A stretch of 64,000 nt of DNA from NCBI GenBank assembly GCA_022823165.1, contig JAJDXR010000053.1, forward strand, positions 48,071-112,070. The letters are read 5' to 3'. Shown piece after piece: positions 15,517 to 24,877 of this stretch; within the stretch, counting starts at the first letter, position 1, and the number at the start of each line of letters is the position of its first letter. A program made the position numbers and the translations under genes. The DNA comes from Anaerolineae bacterium. GTDB lineage: Bacteria; Chloroflexota; Anaerolineae; Aggregatilineales; Phototrophicaceae. Under the pieces are notes generated by a model. The model was not told where the DNA came from, made no database searches, and saw only the letters and a program-made list of their open reading frames with translations.

Positions 15517-17235
15517 CTAGCCCTTCAGCACGAAGCCCAATTCCACCAGGCGATCCACGACAAGCTGGGCATTGGCTTCGGGCGTGGTGTCTTCGGCTGT
15601 GAGGGTGAATTCCGGATTCAGCGGCGGCTCGTAGGGATCGTCGATGCCGGTGAAGCCTGTGATCTCGCCGCGGCGAGCTTTGGCGTACAGACCCTTGACA
15701 TCGTGCCTTTCGACGAACTCCAGCGGCGTGGCCATGTGGATTTCCAGGAAGCCGTCGCCGACCATATTGCGCACATCGTGGCGGGTGGCGCGGTAGGGGC
15801 TGATGGCGGCGCAGACCACCATGCCGCCGTGACGAACGATTTGCCCGGCGACGTAGCCGATGCGCCGGATGTTGGTATCGCGGTCTGCTTTGCTGAAGCC
15901 CAAGCCCTTGGACAAGTGGGTGCGCACGACATCGCCATCAAGCACGGTGACGTTGCGGCCCTTTTCCAGCAGCAGGTTGACGATATGCTCGGCCGTGGTC
16001 GATTTGCCGGAGCCGCTGAGGCCGGTGAACCAGAGGCAGACGCCGCGGCGATGGCGCGGAGGGTAGCTGTCTGCAAGTATCCGCGCCACTTCCGGGCGGG
16101 AGAACCAGGGCGGCAGCGGCACCCCCTTGCCCAGATAATCTTCGCGGACTTGCGTACCGGAGATCTTGCGCACCTTGGCGTCGGGCGTCAGTTTTGAGCT
16201 TTCTTCGTAGCGATCTTCATCTTCCAGATAAACCATCTCAGTGAAGGGCACGGGCCGCACGCCGATTTCATCAGCGTAGCGCAGCACCATTTCCTGCGCG
16301 TCATAAGGACCGTAAAAGGGCTCGCCCTGGGAATCCGGCCCCGGGCCGGCGTGATCGCGGCCGACGATGAGATAGTTGGCGCCGTAATTGCGGCGGATGA
16401 TGGCGTGCCAGACGGCTTCGCGGGGGCCACCCATGCGCATGGCCAGAGGCAGCAAAGACAGCAGGCTGCGGTCGGCTTCGTAGTAGTTGTCGATCAAAGT
16501 CTTGTAGACGCGCACACGCGTATAGTGATCGACATCGCCCGGCTGCGTCATGCCCACGACCGGGTGCAAAAGCAGCACGCCGTCGACATTGGCGGCGGCG
16601 CGTTTGGTCAAGGCTTCATGTACGCGGTGCAGCGGGTTGCGCGTTTGGAAGGCGACCACGTTGGCGTGGCCGTAAGTTTCCAGCACAGCGCGAGTCTCTT
16701 CCGGCGTACGGCGCAGCTCGGCGAAGTCCAGATGGGGCGGCAGCCGCAAGACTTCCAGCGGACCGGCGACATTGACTTTTCCCCAGCGGTGCATCTCGGC
16801 AATGATAGGATGCCGGGCGTCATATTTGCCAAAGACCTTGGTCGCTGTTTCTTCCAGGTCCCATTGGTAGATTTCTTCGATTGTTTGGATGGCGAGGATG
16901 TTGTTTTTGCTGTCGCGCAGGGCGATTTCGTCCCCCGGTTTGACCCCAGCCGGCAATTCGATGGGCAGGGTGATAGGCATGGGGAAGAGGACGCCGTCAG
17001 CCAGGCGCATGGTGTCCAGCACACTCTGGAAGTCGGCCTGATTCATGAAGCCGCGCAGGGGCGAAAAGGCGCCGATGGTCAGCAGCTCCAGATCGCAGAC
17101 GACGCGCGAACTGACCTGGACGTAGGGCAAGGAATTGGCGTATGCCGTCTTCGCGACCAGTTCAGCCCGCGGGACCAGCAGGTCGACCAACTCGCCGCCG
17201 TAGGGTTCGATAAGTCGGGTTTTTTCGATAATCAT
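15517..17235 (-). CDS. sat-cysC: Bifunctional sulfate adenylyltransferase/adenylylsulfate kinase
   Basis: 572 residues. The N-terminal ~390 are ATP sulfurylase: the QTRNPLHRVHE active-site motif, LLHPVVG and IVGRDHAGPG. The C-terminal ~180 are APS kinase: P-loop GLSGSGKST and DGDVVRTHLSKGLGFSKADR. Together they convert sulfate and ATP to APS and then PAPS. I start at the ATG at 17235, six bases after CGGAG; the ATG at 17241 would be too close. An extended -10 promoter (TGATATAAT) lies 55 bases upstream. Its cellular role could be assimilatory sulfate reduction, feeding the mec-cysO-moeZ pathway, or PAPS supply for sulfation; no reductase genes are in the window. Confidence 0.95.
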   Translation of the reverse strand: MIIEKTRLIEPYGGELVDLLVPRAELVAKTAYANSLPYVQVSSRVVCDLELLTIGAFSPLRGFMNQADFQSVLDTMRLADGVLFPMPITLPIELPAGVKPGDEIALRDSKNNILAIQTIEEIYQWDLEETATKVFGKYDARHPIIAEMHRWGKVNVAGPLEVLRLPPHLDFAELRRTPEETRAVLETYGHANVVAFQTRNPLHRVHEALTKRAAANVDGVLLLHPVVGMTQPGDVDHYTRVRVYKTLIDNYYEADRSLLSLLPLAMRMGGPREAVWHAIIRRNYGANYLIVGRDHAGPGPDSQGEPFYGPYDAQEMVLRYADEIGVRPVPFTEMVYLEDEDRYEESSKLTPDAKVRKISGTQVREDYLGKGVPLPPWFSRPEVARILADSYPPRHRRGVCLWFTGLSGSGKSTTAEHIVNLLLEKGRNVTVLDGDVVRTHLSKGLGFSKADRDTNIRRIGYVAGQIVRHGGMVVCAAISPYRATRHDVRNMVGDGFLEIHMATPLEFVERHDVKGLYAKARRGEITGFTGIDDPYEPPLNPEFTLTAEDTTPEANAQLVVDRLVELGFVLKG

Positions 17236-17289
17236 CGACATCTCCGTAGCAGGTCTAGACAGGCTGTCGCCATTTCGCAAAACGGCGGG

Positions 17290-17298
17290 ATTATATCA
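17290..17298 (-). promoter_or_regulatory. Extended -10 promoter of sat-cysC
   Basis: TGATATAAT on the minus strand, a perfect -10 with extended TG. No good -35 is seen 17 bp upstream. Confidence 0.5.
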
Positions 17299-17326
17299 CA
17301 GCAAAACTGGCGCGGTTAGCGAAAAC

Positions 17327-18106
17327 TCAGTCTCTTCGATCGACGCCGGAAATCTTGCGGCCGAAGAAGACCAGCACAATGCTGAGCGTATAAAGCGCCA
17401 GCAGCGGCGCCATGACCAGGAACATGTTGACCGGGTCGATGGTGGGGGTAATCAGGGCGGCGGCGATGGCGGCGCCAACGATGGCGATACGCCACTGACG
17501 GACGAGAGTGCCGGCGCTGACCAAGCCCAGCAGGGAGATGAGGAAGAAGATCAGCGGGGTTTGAAAGGCGACGCCCATCCAGAACAGCAGCGAGGTCACG
17601 AAGCTGATGTAGCCGTCAGCGGTCCATTCGGGCTCGAAAATCTGCGCCTGAAATTCGTTGAGAAAACCCAGCGCCGGCGGCATCAGGATGCGCCAGGCGA
17701 AGAAGACGCCCACGCAAAACAGAATCGTGGTGGCGGGGATGGACAGGAATACGTAGCGTTTTTCCTTGCGCGTCAAGCCGGGCAAGATGAACATCAGCAG
17801 TTGGTAGGTGACCACGGGAATGGACAAGATGCCGCCGACCATCAGGGCGACTTTGAAGTAGATGATGATATTGCCGGTGGGATTCAGGATGACCAGTTCG
17901 CAGTCACTGACGGCGGGGATGCGGCAGTAGGGTTCTTGCAGCAGCATCAGTACGCGATCGGCGAAGAAGATGCCGACTGTGGCGCCGACCACCAGTGACA
18001 GCACCGCGCGCGTCAGGCGATAGCGCAGCTCGTCAAGGTGCTCGAAGAAGCCCATGCGGAGTTCATGACCGTCCTCAATCCCCTCTTGAATCGCCGTATC
18101 CGTCAT
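17327..18106 (-). CDS. tatC: Sec-independent translocase TatC
   Basis: 259 residues with six membrane segments. The cytosolic N-terminus MGFFEHLDELRYRL carries the conserved FxxHLxELRxR motif, with Glu for binding twin-arginine signals. FGLTRKEKRY-type loops follow after TM2, and a conserved Pro/Glu-rich periplasmic loop (AWRILMPPALGFLNEFQ) precedes TM4. It forms the receptor of the twin-arginine translocase for folded proteins. The ATG overlaps the tatA/B-like stop by 4 bp, so the two are coupled, and the operon starts with nusB. Likely Tat substrates are not in the window. Confidence 0.95.
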   Translation of the reverse strand: MTDTAIQEGIEDGHELRMGFFEHLDELRYRLTRAVLSLVVGATVGIFFADRVLMLLQEPYCRIPAVSDCELVILNPTGNIIIYFKVALMVGGILSIPVVTYQLLMFILPGLTRKEKRYVFLSIPATTILFCVGVFFAWRILMPPALGFLNEFQAQIFEPEWTADGYISFVTSLLFWMGVAFQTPLIFFLISLLGLVSAGTLVRQWRIAIVGAAIAAALITPTIDPVNMFLVMAPLLALYTLSIVLVFFGRKISGVDRRD

Positions 18107-18669
18107 GCCGGGTCGCCTTCGCCGCGGGCCGCTTTGGACCAGGCGCCCAGGTCAACAGCCTTGCCATTGGCGCGGGGCAAGGGCGCGCCGCTCCAGGCGC
18201 CCAGGCTAGGTCCCGGCGCCGCTGCGGGCCTTTTCGTTTTCGTCTTGGCGGCGGCAGGTTTGGGAATACGGGCTGTTCTGCCGGTGGCCGCGGGGATTTT
18301 CTTCGGTGTAGCTGGAGGCTTGGTCTTCTTATTATTCAAGGAGTCGCTGACTTCCTGGACGGCGTCGAGGTCTTTTTTGACCTCGTCCAGCGAGTCTTGC
18401 ACGGGCTGGGTCATCGGCTTGACGGCATCAGCGACGCTGCGATTCAAACTCTTGCGCGTTGGCGGCTCTTTGGGCAGCTTGATGTCTACGCCAGCTTCGT
18501 CAAATTCCTTTTGCACCAGGTCCACTGTCTCCGACCAGATCTTGCGGAATCTGGCCACATGCTGGCCCAGGATATGAGACCAGTGGATCATACGCTTGGG
18601 ACCGGCGAATACCAACATGATGAGCAAGATCGCCAACAGTTCGGCGGCGCCCACGCCGAATATATTCAT
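18103..18669 (-). CDS. tatB: TatA/TatB-like twin-arginine translocase subunit with long basic tail
   Basis: 188 residues. One N-terminal membrane helix (GAAELLAILLIMLVFAGPKR) has the Glu and the FGPK-type hinge of the TatA/B family. An amphipathic helix (IHWSHILGQHVARFRKIW) follows, then an acidic coiled region to residue ~115. From ~115 there is a 70-residue Lys/Pro/Ala-rich tail (KKTKPPATPKKIPAATGRTA and similar) of low complexity, longer than in most TatA proteins. Length and helix pattern favour TatB, but the family does not separate cleanly in Chloroflexota. It overlaps tatC downstream and nusB upstream by 4 bp each. Confidence 0.85.
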   Translation of the reverse strand: MNIFGVGAAELLAILLIMLVFAGPKRMIHWSHILGQHVARFRKIWSETVDLVQKEFDEAGVDIKLPKEPPTRKSLNRSVADAVKPMTQPVQDSLDEVKKDLDAVQEVSDSLNNKKTKPPATPKKIPAATGRTARIPKPAAAKTKTKRPAAAPGPSLGAWSGAPLPRANGKAVDLGAWSKAARGEGDPA

Positions 18670-19214
18670 AGCGCTTCGCCTTCATCAGCGGCCAGCTCCA
18701 CTTCTGGCGCCAGCTCGTTGGTGATTGCGCCCAGTACGCCATGTACAAAGCTGTGCGAGTGCTCGGCGCCAAAAAGCTGCGCCAGATGGACGGCTTCGTT
18801 GACGATCACCGGCACCGGCGTGGAACGTTTCTGCATCAAGAATTCGAAGACTCCCAAGCGCAGGATATTGCGATCGACGACCGCCACCTGGTCAATGGGC
18901 CAGTCCGGAGCGTATTCCTGCAGGATGGCGTCAATTTCGACGCGGCGCCGCATGACGCCGCCGACGAGGTGGCGGATGATCTGGCGGACGGCATAGGCCT
19001 CAGGCCGCTCGCTGAAGTGCGCCGCCAGGGCATCCGCTAGCGCATGGTCAGTCGTATCCAATTCGTAGAGTATCTGAAGGCTGGCGCGGCGCGCGATGGA
19101 GCGATCGGCCGCATGCCGCGCCGGTTGGACCACTTCGGAGCTGATCTCATCCACAGCGGGATCAAAATTCTCCAATTCGAATGGATAGGCGTCCAACATT
19201 GTGGGATCGTCCAT
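18666..19214 (-). CDS. nusB: Transcription antitermination factor NusB
   Basis: 182 residues. The helical NusB fold starts near residue 43 (ARRASLQILYELD), followed by QIIRHLVGGVMRRRVEIDAI and the conserved DRNILRLGVFEFL and PVPVIVNEAVHLAQLFG. The C-terminal helix begins SHSFVHGVLGAI. NusB binds boxA RNA with NusE (S10) to prevent premature termination in rRNA operons. A ~40-residue acidic N-terminal extension precedes the domain; an internal ATG five codons downstream is also possible. First gene of a coupled nusB-tatB-tatC run. Confidence 0.93.
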   Translation of the reverse strand: MDDPTMLDAYPFELENFDPAVDEISSEVVQPARHAADRSIARRASLQILYELDTTDHALADALAAHFSERPEAYAVRQIIRHLVGGVMRRRVEIDAILQEYAPDWPIDQVAVVDRNILRLGVFEFLMQKRSTPVPVIVNEAVHLAQLFGAEHSHSFVHGVLGAITNELAPEVELAADEGEAL

Positions 19215-19549
19215 GCAACGTTTCCGGTTCGCCAGCTAATCTGGCGCAAGTGTAGCGCAATCGCGGACAAATTTCTACGCAGAATGGCGCTGGGGAGCGC
19301 TGAATCTCGGGCAGGTGATTCTCGCTGCCAACACGGCAGTAGTAGCAGCGACAAAGTAATGAGCAACCGAAATCATACTGTTTGCAGAGGGCGAGCCACC
19401 GGCTTGCCCCAATTTTGGAAACAGTCGCCGCCAGCCAGTCGCTGTGTCCAAGGCTATGCCTTGAACCTGTTCGCTGATGGCCTGGCCGTCTACAATGCAG
19501 ATTCTCGAACACCATTCTAATTCTGTACCTACGTTGCCGGGAGCAGCCC
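19215..19549. other. Non-coding divergent region between nusB and an ABC exporter
   Basis: 335 bp holding the divergent upstream regions. A degenerate relative of the hairpin element lies at about 19350-19415 (AAAGTAATGAGCAACC, then GGGCGAGCCACCGGCTTGCCC at 19390-19410). No gene seen. Confidence 0.5.
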
Positions 19550-20446
19550 ATGCGAGCCAGAAAGCCGCTCGATCTGCGGCAGGCGCTTGTCGTTGATTCC
19601 ATCACCAAGTATTTTCACCTGCCCCAGCCGCCGCTGTGGAAGCGATTGCTGGGCGCCAGCGCGGATTTGCCCGAGCCGGGTCAACTTCCCAAAGCGAGCA
19701 AAGGCGGCAAGGAGCCGATCGCCGCTGTTGATCACGTCAGCTTTGCCGTCGAGCGCGGCGAGATTTTTGGCATCCTGGGACCCAATGGCTCGGGCAAATC
19801 GACGCTTGTCCGGCTGATATCGACCTTGCTGCGGCCGGACCGGGGCAGCGCCAAAGTCTTCGGCATCGATCTGGCGGAAGATGAGATGGGCGTCAAGCAG
19901 CTGATCAGCCGGGTGTCGGTGGACGCCGCCTTCTTCAAGAAGCTCAGCCCGATGGAGAATCTGCTCTATGGCGCGCGTCTGTATGGCGTCACCGCGCCGG
20001 AAGCGACGGTCAAGGCTTATGAAATTATGGGGCGTCTGGGTTTGAAACGCTCATCATTCAACGAGCCTATGGAGGAGATGAGCCGCGGCATGCAGCAGAA
20101 AGTAGCGGTCGCCCGCGCATTCTTGACATCGCCAATCTTGCTGCTGCTGGACGAGCCGACCACCGGGCTGGACCCACGTTCGAAACGGGATGTGCGCGAA
20201 TTCATCGAAGAATTGCGCGACTCGCACGACGCGACCATTCTGATTACGACGCATGACATGGAAGAAGCCGATGTGCTTTGCGACCGAGTCGCTGTCATTC
20301 ACAACGGCAAGCTGGCGGCCATTGGCGCGCCGGAGCAACTGAAACATAGTGGCGCGGACAATGGCGAGTTTTCCACGCTGGAAGATGTTTTCATCCACCT
20401 CACCGGCGAGCAGCTCGTTGATACAGAGGCGGCGGATATCGCCTAG
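19550..20446 (+). CDS. ABC transporter ATP-binding protein (ABC-2/DRA type)
   Basis: 298 residues with a complete ATPase domain: Walker A GPNGSGKST (around residue 83), Q-loop region, signature SRGMQQK (around 181), Walker B LLLLDEPTTGLD and the switch His in ITTHDMEEAD. A ~60-residue N-terminal segment (LPQPPLWKRLLGASADLPEP) precedes the first beta strand. The C-terminal STLEDVFIHLTGEQL motif is typical of ABC-2 exporters for drugs, lipids or polysaccharides. The permease gene follows at 20474 on the same strand. Substrate unknown. Confidence 0.93.
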   Translation: MRARKPLDLRQALVVDSITKYFHLPQPPLWKRLLGASADLPEPGQLPKASKGGKEPIAAVDHVSFAVERGEIFGILGPNGSGKSTLVRLISTLLRPDRGSAKVFGIDLAEDEMGVKQLISRVSVDAAFFKKLSPMENLLYGARLYGVTAPEATVKAYEIMGRLGLKRSSFNEPMEEMSRGMQQKVAVARAFLTSPILLLLDEPTTGLDPRSKRDVREFIEELRDSHDATILITTHDMEEADVLCDRVAVIHNGKLAAIGAPEQLKHSGADNGEFSTLEDVFIHLTGEQLVDTEAADIA

Positions 20447-20473
20447 TTGCATAGTCCCACCTGGAGGTCGATC

Positions 20474-21328
20474 ATGCAAAAACTTGTGAGGCGCGGCTTG
20501 AGCGCGCTGCGTCTGGAGTCGCTGCAATCCTACGCCTTTTTGGCGCGTAATTGGCATTTGACGCGCCGCTATTGGGGCTGGGAAGTGGTGTGGTTCTTCT
20601 ATTCGCTGACCAGCGGGCTGTCGGTGGTCTTCATCGCCCAGGGCGCCGAAGCGTTGACCGGCGCGGCGCCCAGCTTCGATGTCAATTACTTGACGATGTA
20701 CCTCATCATCGGCACCTTGATTTGGCGTTATTTGTCCAGCATTTTTATGCTGACCAGCGAGGTCATCGCCTGGGAACGCTGGGAAGGCACCATCGAGTAT
20801 ACGCTGATGGCGCCGGTGGAGCGTTGGGTGCATCTGGTGGGGCAGACCGCCTATTCGCTTATCTACAGTCTGGTGACGACCGTGCTGATCGGCATCGCCA
20901 TGGCGCTGTTCTTCGAGCTGGACCTGTCCAGCGCCAACTTGGCGGGCGCGGCGGCGGTGGTGCTGGCCGGCAGCTTGTCCCTGATAGCCATTGGCATTGT
21001 GGCGAGCATCCTGCCGCTGCTGTATCCGGAGCGCGGGGCGCAGATGACGGAAGTCGTGCAGGCGTCGTTTCTGCTGATTTCGGGCGTGTATTATCCCATA
21101 AGCGTCTTGCCGGACTGGATGGAGTCGCTGGCGCGCTTTTCACCGGTGACCTACGTTTTGGATGGTACGCGCGCCGCCGTGCTGGATGGGGCAACCCTGG
21201 CGGACCTGCTGCAATTTATCGGGCCGCTGCTGGTTCTGGGCGCGGTGGCGCTGCCGATCGGCCTGCGCGCTTTTAAGGCGGCGGAGAATTACGCCAAGCG
21301 TGCCGGCAAGTTGAAACGCGTCGGCTAG
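20474..21328 (+). CDS. ABC-2 type transporter permease
   Basis: 284 residues from the ATG at 20474, preceded by CTGGAGG; the frame is open 9 codons further upstream, without a ribosome binding site. It has six membrane segments in the ABC-2 pattern, with an N-terminal cytosolic helix (SLQSYAFLARNWHLTRRYW) and a GVYYPISVLPDWM re-entrant loop near residue 210. It partners the ATP-binding protein encoded just upstream to form an exporter. The last 4 bp overlap the end of the convergent YihY-family gene. Confidence 0.9.
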   Translation: MQKLVRRGLSALRLESLQSYAFLARNWHLTRRYWGWEVVWFFYSLTSGLSVVFIAQGAEALTGAAPSFDVNYLTMYLIIGTLIWRYLSSIFMLTSEVIAWERWEGTIEYTLMAPVERWVHLVGQTAYSLIYSLVTTVLIGIAMALFFELDLSSANLAGAAAVVLAGSLSLIAIGIVASILPLLYPERGAQMTEVVQASFLLISGVYYPISVLPDWMESLARFSPVTYVLDGTRAAVLDGATLADLLQFIGPLLVLGAVALPIGLRAFKAAENYAKRAGKLKRVG

Positions 21329-22347
21329 CTGCCGCCGGGACCGCGCCGGGCTTTCGCGGCGACGCGATCGACAAGCCGAGGATTGCTGACCTGGTCAGGC
21401 AGTTGTACGCGAATCTGACCGTCGCGAATGGAGATGCTGACGGAAGCGCGCGCCTCGGCCTCAGACGTCACGCGACTGACGATCCAGTCATTCAGGCGGG
21501 CGCAGAATTCGGCGCTGAAAAGGAAGATGGCGGCGATAAGGTAAGCCCAGAACAGAAAGACGATGACGGTGGCGATGCCGCCGTAGACGAATTGGAATCC
21601 GCCCAGGTTGGTCAAGTAGAAGCTGAAGCCGCTCTTGGCCAGCTCCCAGCCGACCGCGCCCAGCAGCGCCGCCGGCAGCACCGCGTCCCAATGCACGTAA
21701 CGCGCCGGTACAAATCGAAACAGCAAGGCGAAGATAACGACATCAAGGCCAAAGGGCAAGAAACGAATGCCGATACTCAGCCACAAGCTGGGCTGATCCA
21801 GCAGCAGCACCGAGAGCAGCCGCAGCACACCGGCGGTAATGAAAGTGGCGATCACGAGGACGACCAGCGCCAGGCTAATGCCGATGGCTTGCAGGCGCAG
21901 CCTCCAGATGTTGCGGCCCTTGGGCACACGGAAGATTTCGTCCAGCGAAGCGGTCAGGTTTGAGAAGAGGCTGAGCGAAGACCAGACCATGGTCATGATG
22001 GCGACGATGCCGAATGAATTGGACTGCGCCAGCGATTCGTCCAGTATTTCGCGCGCAAATTCCACCGTCGCTTGATCTTCGGGCAAGAACATTCGCAGGC
22101 CGTTGGCGATCTGTTCTTGCGCCGCCGCCGGCTCCAGCAGGCCGCCGATCAAGACCGCCAGCAGCAGCATCAGCGGGAAAAGCGAAAACAGGGCGAAGAA
22201 AGCCAGCGCCGCCGACTGCCGCGAGCTGTAGCGCCCGAAGCTGCGCAGGCTGGCGAGCAGGATAATCGGCAGCGCCCGCGTGGTGTCGCTGCGCAGGGAC
22301 CACCACTGCAGCGCGATTTGCTGAAAGCGTTTACTGGCGGCTTTCAT
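21325..22347 (-). CDS. YihY/virulence factor BrkB family membrane protein
   Basis: 340 residues from the internal ATG at 22347; the open frame extends 14 codons to a TTG. Six membrane segments with the family pattern: SRQSAALAFFALFSLFPLML near the N-terminus, VWSSLSLFSNLTASLDEIFRV in the middle, and LGGFQFVYGGIATVIVFLFW near the end. The protein was once called RNase BN but that assignment is obsolete; its function in the envelope is unclear. A charged tail follows the last helix. Convergent with the ABC permease, overlapping by 4 bp. Confidence 0.88.
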   Translation of the reverse strand: MKAASKRFQQIALQWWSLRSDTTRALPIILLASLRSFGRYSSRQSAALAFFALFSLFPLMLLLAVLIGGLLEPAAAQEQIANGLRMFLPEDQATVEFAREILDESLAQSNSFGIVAIMTMVWSSLSLFSNLTASLDEIFRVPKGRNIWRLRLQAIGISLALVVLVIATFITAGVLRLLSVLLLDQPSLWLSIGIRFLPFGLDVVIFALLFRFVPARYVHWDAVLPAALLGAVGWELAKSGFSFYLTNLGGFQFVYGGIATVIVFLFWAYLIAAIFLFSAEFCARLNDWIVSRVTSEAEARASVSISIRDGQIRVQLPDQVSNPRLVDRVAAKARRGPGGS

Positions 22348-22437
22348 GCGCGCCCCGTTTGAGAACAACTCATATCGTTGCTTACTCAATCATAGCATGA
22401 GCCGGCGCCTGAACAGTGATTTGCGCGCGTGAAGCCG

Positions 22438-23619
22438 TCAGCGGCGCGCGGCGCGCGCCAGCAAGTCCGCGTAGTTCTCGCCCGGTGTGATTTGGCCGAG
22501 TACGGAGGCCTTTCGAGCGCCGGTCAAGGCTGGCAGGGTGGCGGGACGGCCGCGCCAGGTTTCGTAAGCCAGCACTGCGAATACCACCGCCTCTTTGAAA
22601 TCGCTGTCCATGCCGATATCTTCGTGACTCAAAACCTGCGCTGGCGCGAGCAACTGGCGCAGCAAACCCACCATCACGGGATTGTGGCGTCCGCCGCCGC
22701 CCAGGATGACCTCTTGGATGGGCGCGGGCGCGAAACGCTGGTAGGCGTCGGCGATGTTGGTGGCGGTCAACGCTGTTAGCGTGGCGATTATCTCCGCGGA
22801 AGCTATGCCCCGCCGCCCAGCCTCCGCGACCAGGTCCAGAGCGACGGCTGTGCCGAAGATTTCACGCCCGGTGGTTTTGGGATAGTCGCGCGCGTAGTAT
22901 GGATGCCCGAGCAATTCGTCCAGCCATTCTTCGTTGACTCGCCCCTGCCCCGCCAGTTCGCCGTCGCGGTCATAATTGAGCGCGCCGCCGGTGAGTTGCG
23001 CCACGGCGATATCCAGCAGCGCGTTGCCCGGTCCTGTATCGAAGGCGATGGGAGCCAACGAGTCGTCAGCCAGCGGCGGCAGGAAGGTCACGTTGCCCAT
23101 GCCGCCTATATTCTGGATGGCGCGCCAATGCCGGGGATGGCGCAGCAGCAGCCAGTCGATGTAGCTGGTCAGGGGCGCGCCCTGGCCGCCGGCGGCAATA
23201 TCGCGGGCGCGGAGGTTGCTGATGGTGGTGATGCCGGTGCGCTCGGCGATGACAGCCGGCTCCACGATTTGCAGCGATACGTTGACTCGTCCGCTGGGCA
23301 AGACATTGTGCCAGAGCGTCTGCCCGTGCGAGCCGATGAGGTCAATTTCGCCGGGCGTCAAGCCGGCTTGTTCAATCGCTTCGAGCGCGCGCTGAGCGAA
23401 GATTTCGGCGAGATCGACGTGCAGAGCCGCAATCTGATCGACGTGACTCGCGACTGGGTCGCAGCAAGCCAGGATGCGCTGGCGCATGGGCGGGTCGTAT
23501 TCGTAAGTCGCGCCATGCAGCAGCTCGACGGTCATGCTGCCGGGCGCGCCGTGGATAGCGCAGATGGCGACATCGACGCCGTCGGCGGAGGTGCCTGACA
23601 TCAACCCCGCGACAATCAT
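22438..23619 (-). CDS. anmK: Anhydro-N-acetylmuramic acid kinase
   Basis: 393 residues. The N-terminal phosphate loop GLMSGTSADGVD, ADGVDVAIC and SHGQTLWH are typical of AnmK. A second motif, GGMGNVTFLP followed by FDTGPGNALLD, supplies the catalytic Asp region, and GGGGRHNP near residue 310 binds ATP. The enzyme phosphorylates 1,6-anhydro-MurNAc released from peptidoglycan, producing MurNAc-6-P for recycling. It overlaps the six-TM gene upstream by 4 bp. It implies peptidoglycan turnover and recycling in this organism. No murQ or ampD is seen in the window. Confidence 0.95.
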   Translation of the reverse strand: MIVAGLMSGTSADGVDVAICAIHGAPGSMTVELLHGATYEYDPPMRQRILACCDPVASHVDQIAALHVDLAEIFAQRALEAIEQAGLTPGEIDLIGSHGQTLWHNVLPSGRVNVSLQIVEPAVIAERTGITTISNLRARDIAAGGQGAPLTSYIDWLLLRHPRHWRAIQNIGGMGNVTFLPPLADDSLAPIAFDTGPGNALLDIAVAQLTGGALNYDRDGELAGQGRVNEEWLDELLGHPYYARDYPKTTGREIFGTAVALDLVAEAGRRGIASAEIIATLTALTATNIADAYQRFAPAPIQEVILGGGGRHNPVMVGLLRQLLAPAQVLSHEDIGMDSDFKEAVVFAVLAYETWRGRPATLPALTGARKASVLGQITPGENYADLLARAARR

Positions 23620-24302
23620 GCGGGCGGCTTGGACTTTTGCAAGTGGCGGGCTTCACGCGCCAGCCGCAGCATGGCCAGACCGCTGAAGAGAGCGGCAAGC
23701 GGCACAGCCAGGATCAATTGGAGAATGTCGCCATTGTGCGGCGCGGGGAACACCATATTTCCCGCCAGAACAACCAGTCCGGCGCAGGTCGCCCCGGCCA
23801 GATGCGCCAAGACCCAGCGCCAAACCGCAGGAAAATAACGGCGCAACAGCAAAGCCTGCGTGGCTGAGAAGATGCCCATAAAGCCAGCCAAGGGCAATGT
23901 GAATTGCGCGGCAGCGCGCAAATCATAAAGGCAGCCGACCAAGCGCTCAACTGGATGAACATGGTTGAGAAGCGCGGGCAGATGGCTGGCGATGACGCCG
24001 GCCAGCGCCGCGCCGAGCGCGCTGTAGAGGCTCATACGCTGAATCTCTAAGCCGAGATGCCGCCGCAGGATAGTTTTCTGCAGGGCGCCGATGCAATAGC
24101 CGGTGATGAGCAAGCCAATGCCGAAGAACAGGAAAATATAATCTTCCCAGTAATCCCAGGCTGAAGTATCCGTCAACCCGCTTAGCGCTGACTGAAAAGT
24201 CATAATGGCGGTGAGAGACAGAGCCACAGACAGCGGCGCTACCATGAGGCCGGTGACGAGCCAGGAAATCATAAAAGGCGCTGCGCCTGGTCGAACGTTC
24301 AT
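23616..24302 (-). CDS. Hypothetical six-TM membrane protein
   Basis: 228 residues with about six hydrophobic helices and short loops; no signal peptide cleavage site. I do not recognise the family. A GCIGALQKTILRRHLG-like loop after TM3 and a Pro-rich periplasmic loop (NMVFPAPHNGD) before the last helix are the only notable segments. Its stop overlaps the anmK start by 4 bp, so the two are cotranscribed. An uptake or accessory role for anhydro-muropeptides is conceivable but rests only on that coupling. Confidence 0.7.
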   Translation of the reverse strand: MNVRPGAAPFMISWLVTGLMVAPLSVALSLTAIMTFQSALSGLTDTSAWDYWEDYIFLFFGIGLLITGYCIGALQKTILRRHLGLEIQRMSLYSALGAALAGVIASHLPALLNHVHPVERLVGCLYDLRAAAQFTLPLAGFMGIFSATQALLLRRYFPAVWRWVLAHLAGATCAGLVVLAGNMVFPAPHNGDILQLILAVPLAALFSGLAMLRLAREARHLQKSKPPA

Positions 24303-24393
24303 TGAGCCGGTCTCCTAACTGGTCGGCGTCAGGCAGATACGACTCATACACAATCCCGCGCCTATTTGCTTAGGAAATCAAGCCGCCAGAGGT

Positions 24394-24807
24394 TCAGGCG
24401 GTCTCGGCGTAGCGCTTGAAGTTGTCGAGGATCGCCTGCCAGCCCGCGCGCTGCATCTCGGCCGGGTTTTCAAGGTCGGGGTCGAATGTCGTGGCTACGC
24501 GCGTTGAGTCGCCCAAGTCGTCGAACTCGGTCTCAGCTTGTCGCCCATCAGTCATGGTATAGGCGAGTTTAACTTCGTGGCGCACGTCGTCGTAAATGGC
24601 TTCAAAGTCGAAGCCAAAGCTGCCGTCTTTGGCTTCCATGCGCGAGCAAAGGCGGCCGCCGACTCTCAGGTCGTTTTCAGAATGCGGGCAGCGCCAGTCG
24701 TCCGAAGCGAAGTTCCAATTGACGATATGCTGCGGCTCGTTGAAAAGGCACCAGACATCGCCGCGCTTGCGGTTCACGACTGTTTCAACTGCGATGCGCT
24801 CGGGCAT
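24394..24807 (-). CDS. SRPBCC (AHSA1-like) domain protein
   Basis: 137 residues from the ATG at 24807, preceded by AAGGAGA; a longer frame upstream lacks a site. The single domain fits the START/Bet v1-like AHSA1 family: MPERIAVETVVNRKRGDVWCLF at the start, NEPQHIVNWNFASDDWRCP, RMEAKDGSFGFDFEA, and a C-terminal helix AGWQAILDNFKRYAE. Members bind small hydrophobic ligands; some respond to stress. Function here is unknown. It stands alone just before the two tRNA-Ser genes. Confidence 0.85.
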   Translation of the reverse strand: MPERIAVETVVNRKRGDVWCLFNEPQHIVNWNFASDDWRCPHSENDLRVGGRLCSRMEAKDGSFGFDFEAIYDDVRHEVKLAYTMTDGRQAETEFDDLGDSTRVATTFDPDLENPAEMQRAGWQAILDNFKRYAETA

Positions 24808-24877
24808 ACGCTGTCTCCTTATGCGGAAACGAACGGTCGCTGACAAGAGGGAAAATACGAACGCTGGCGATACAAGG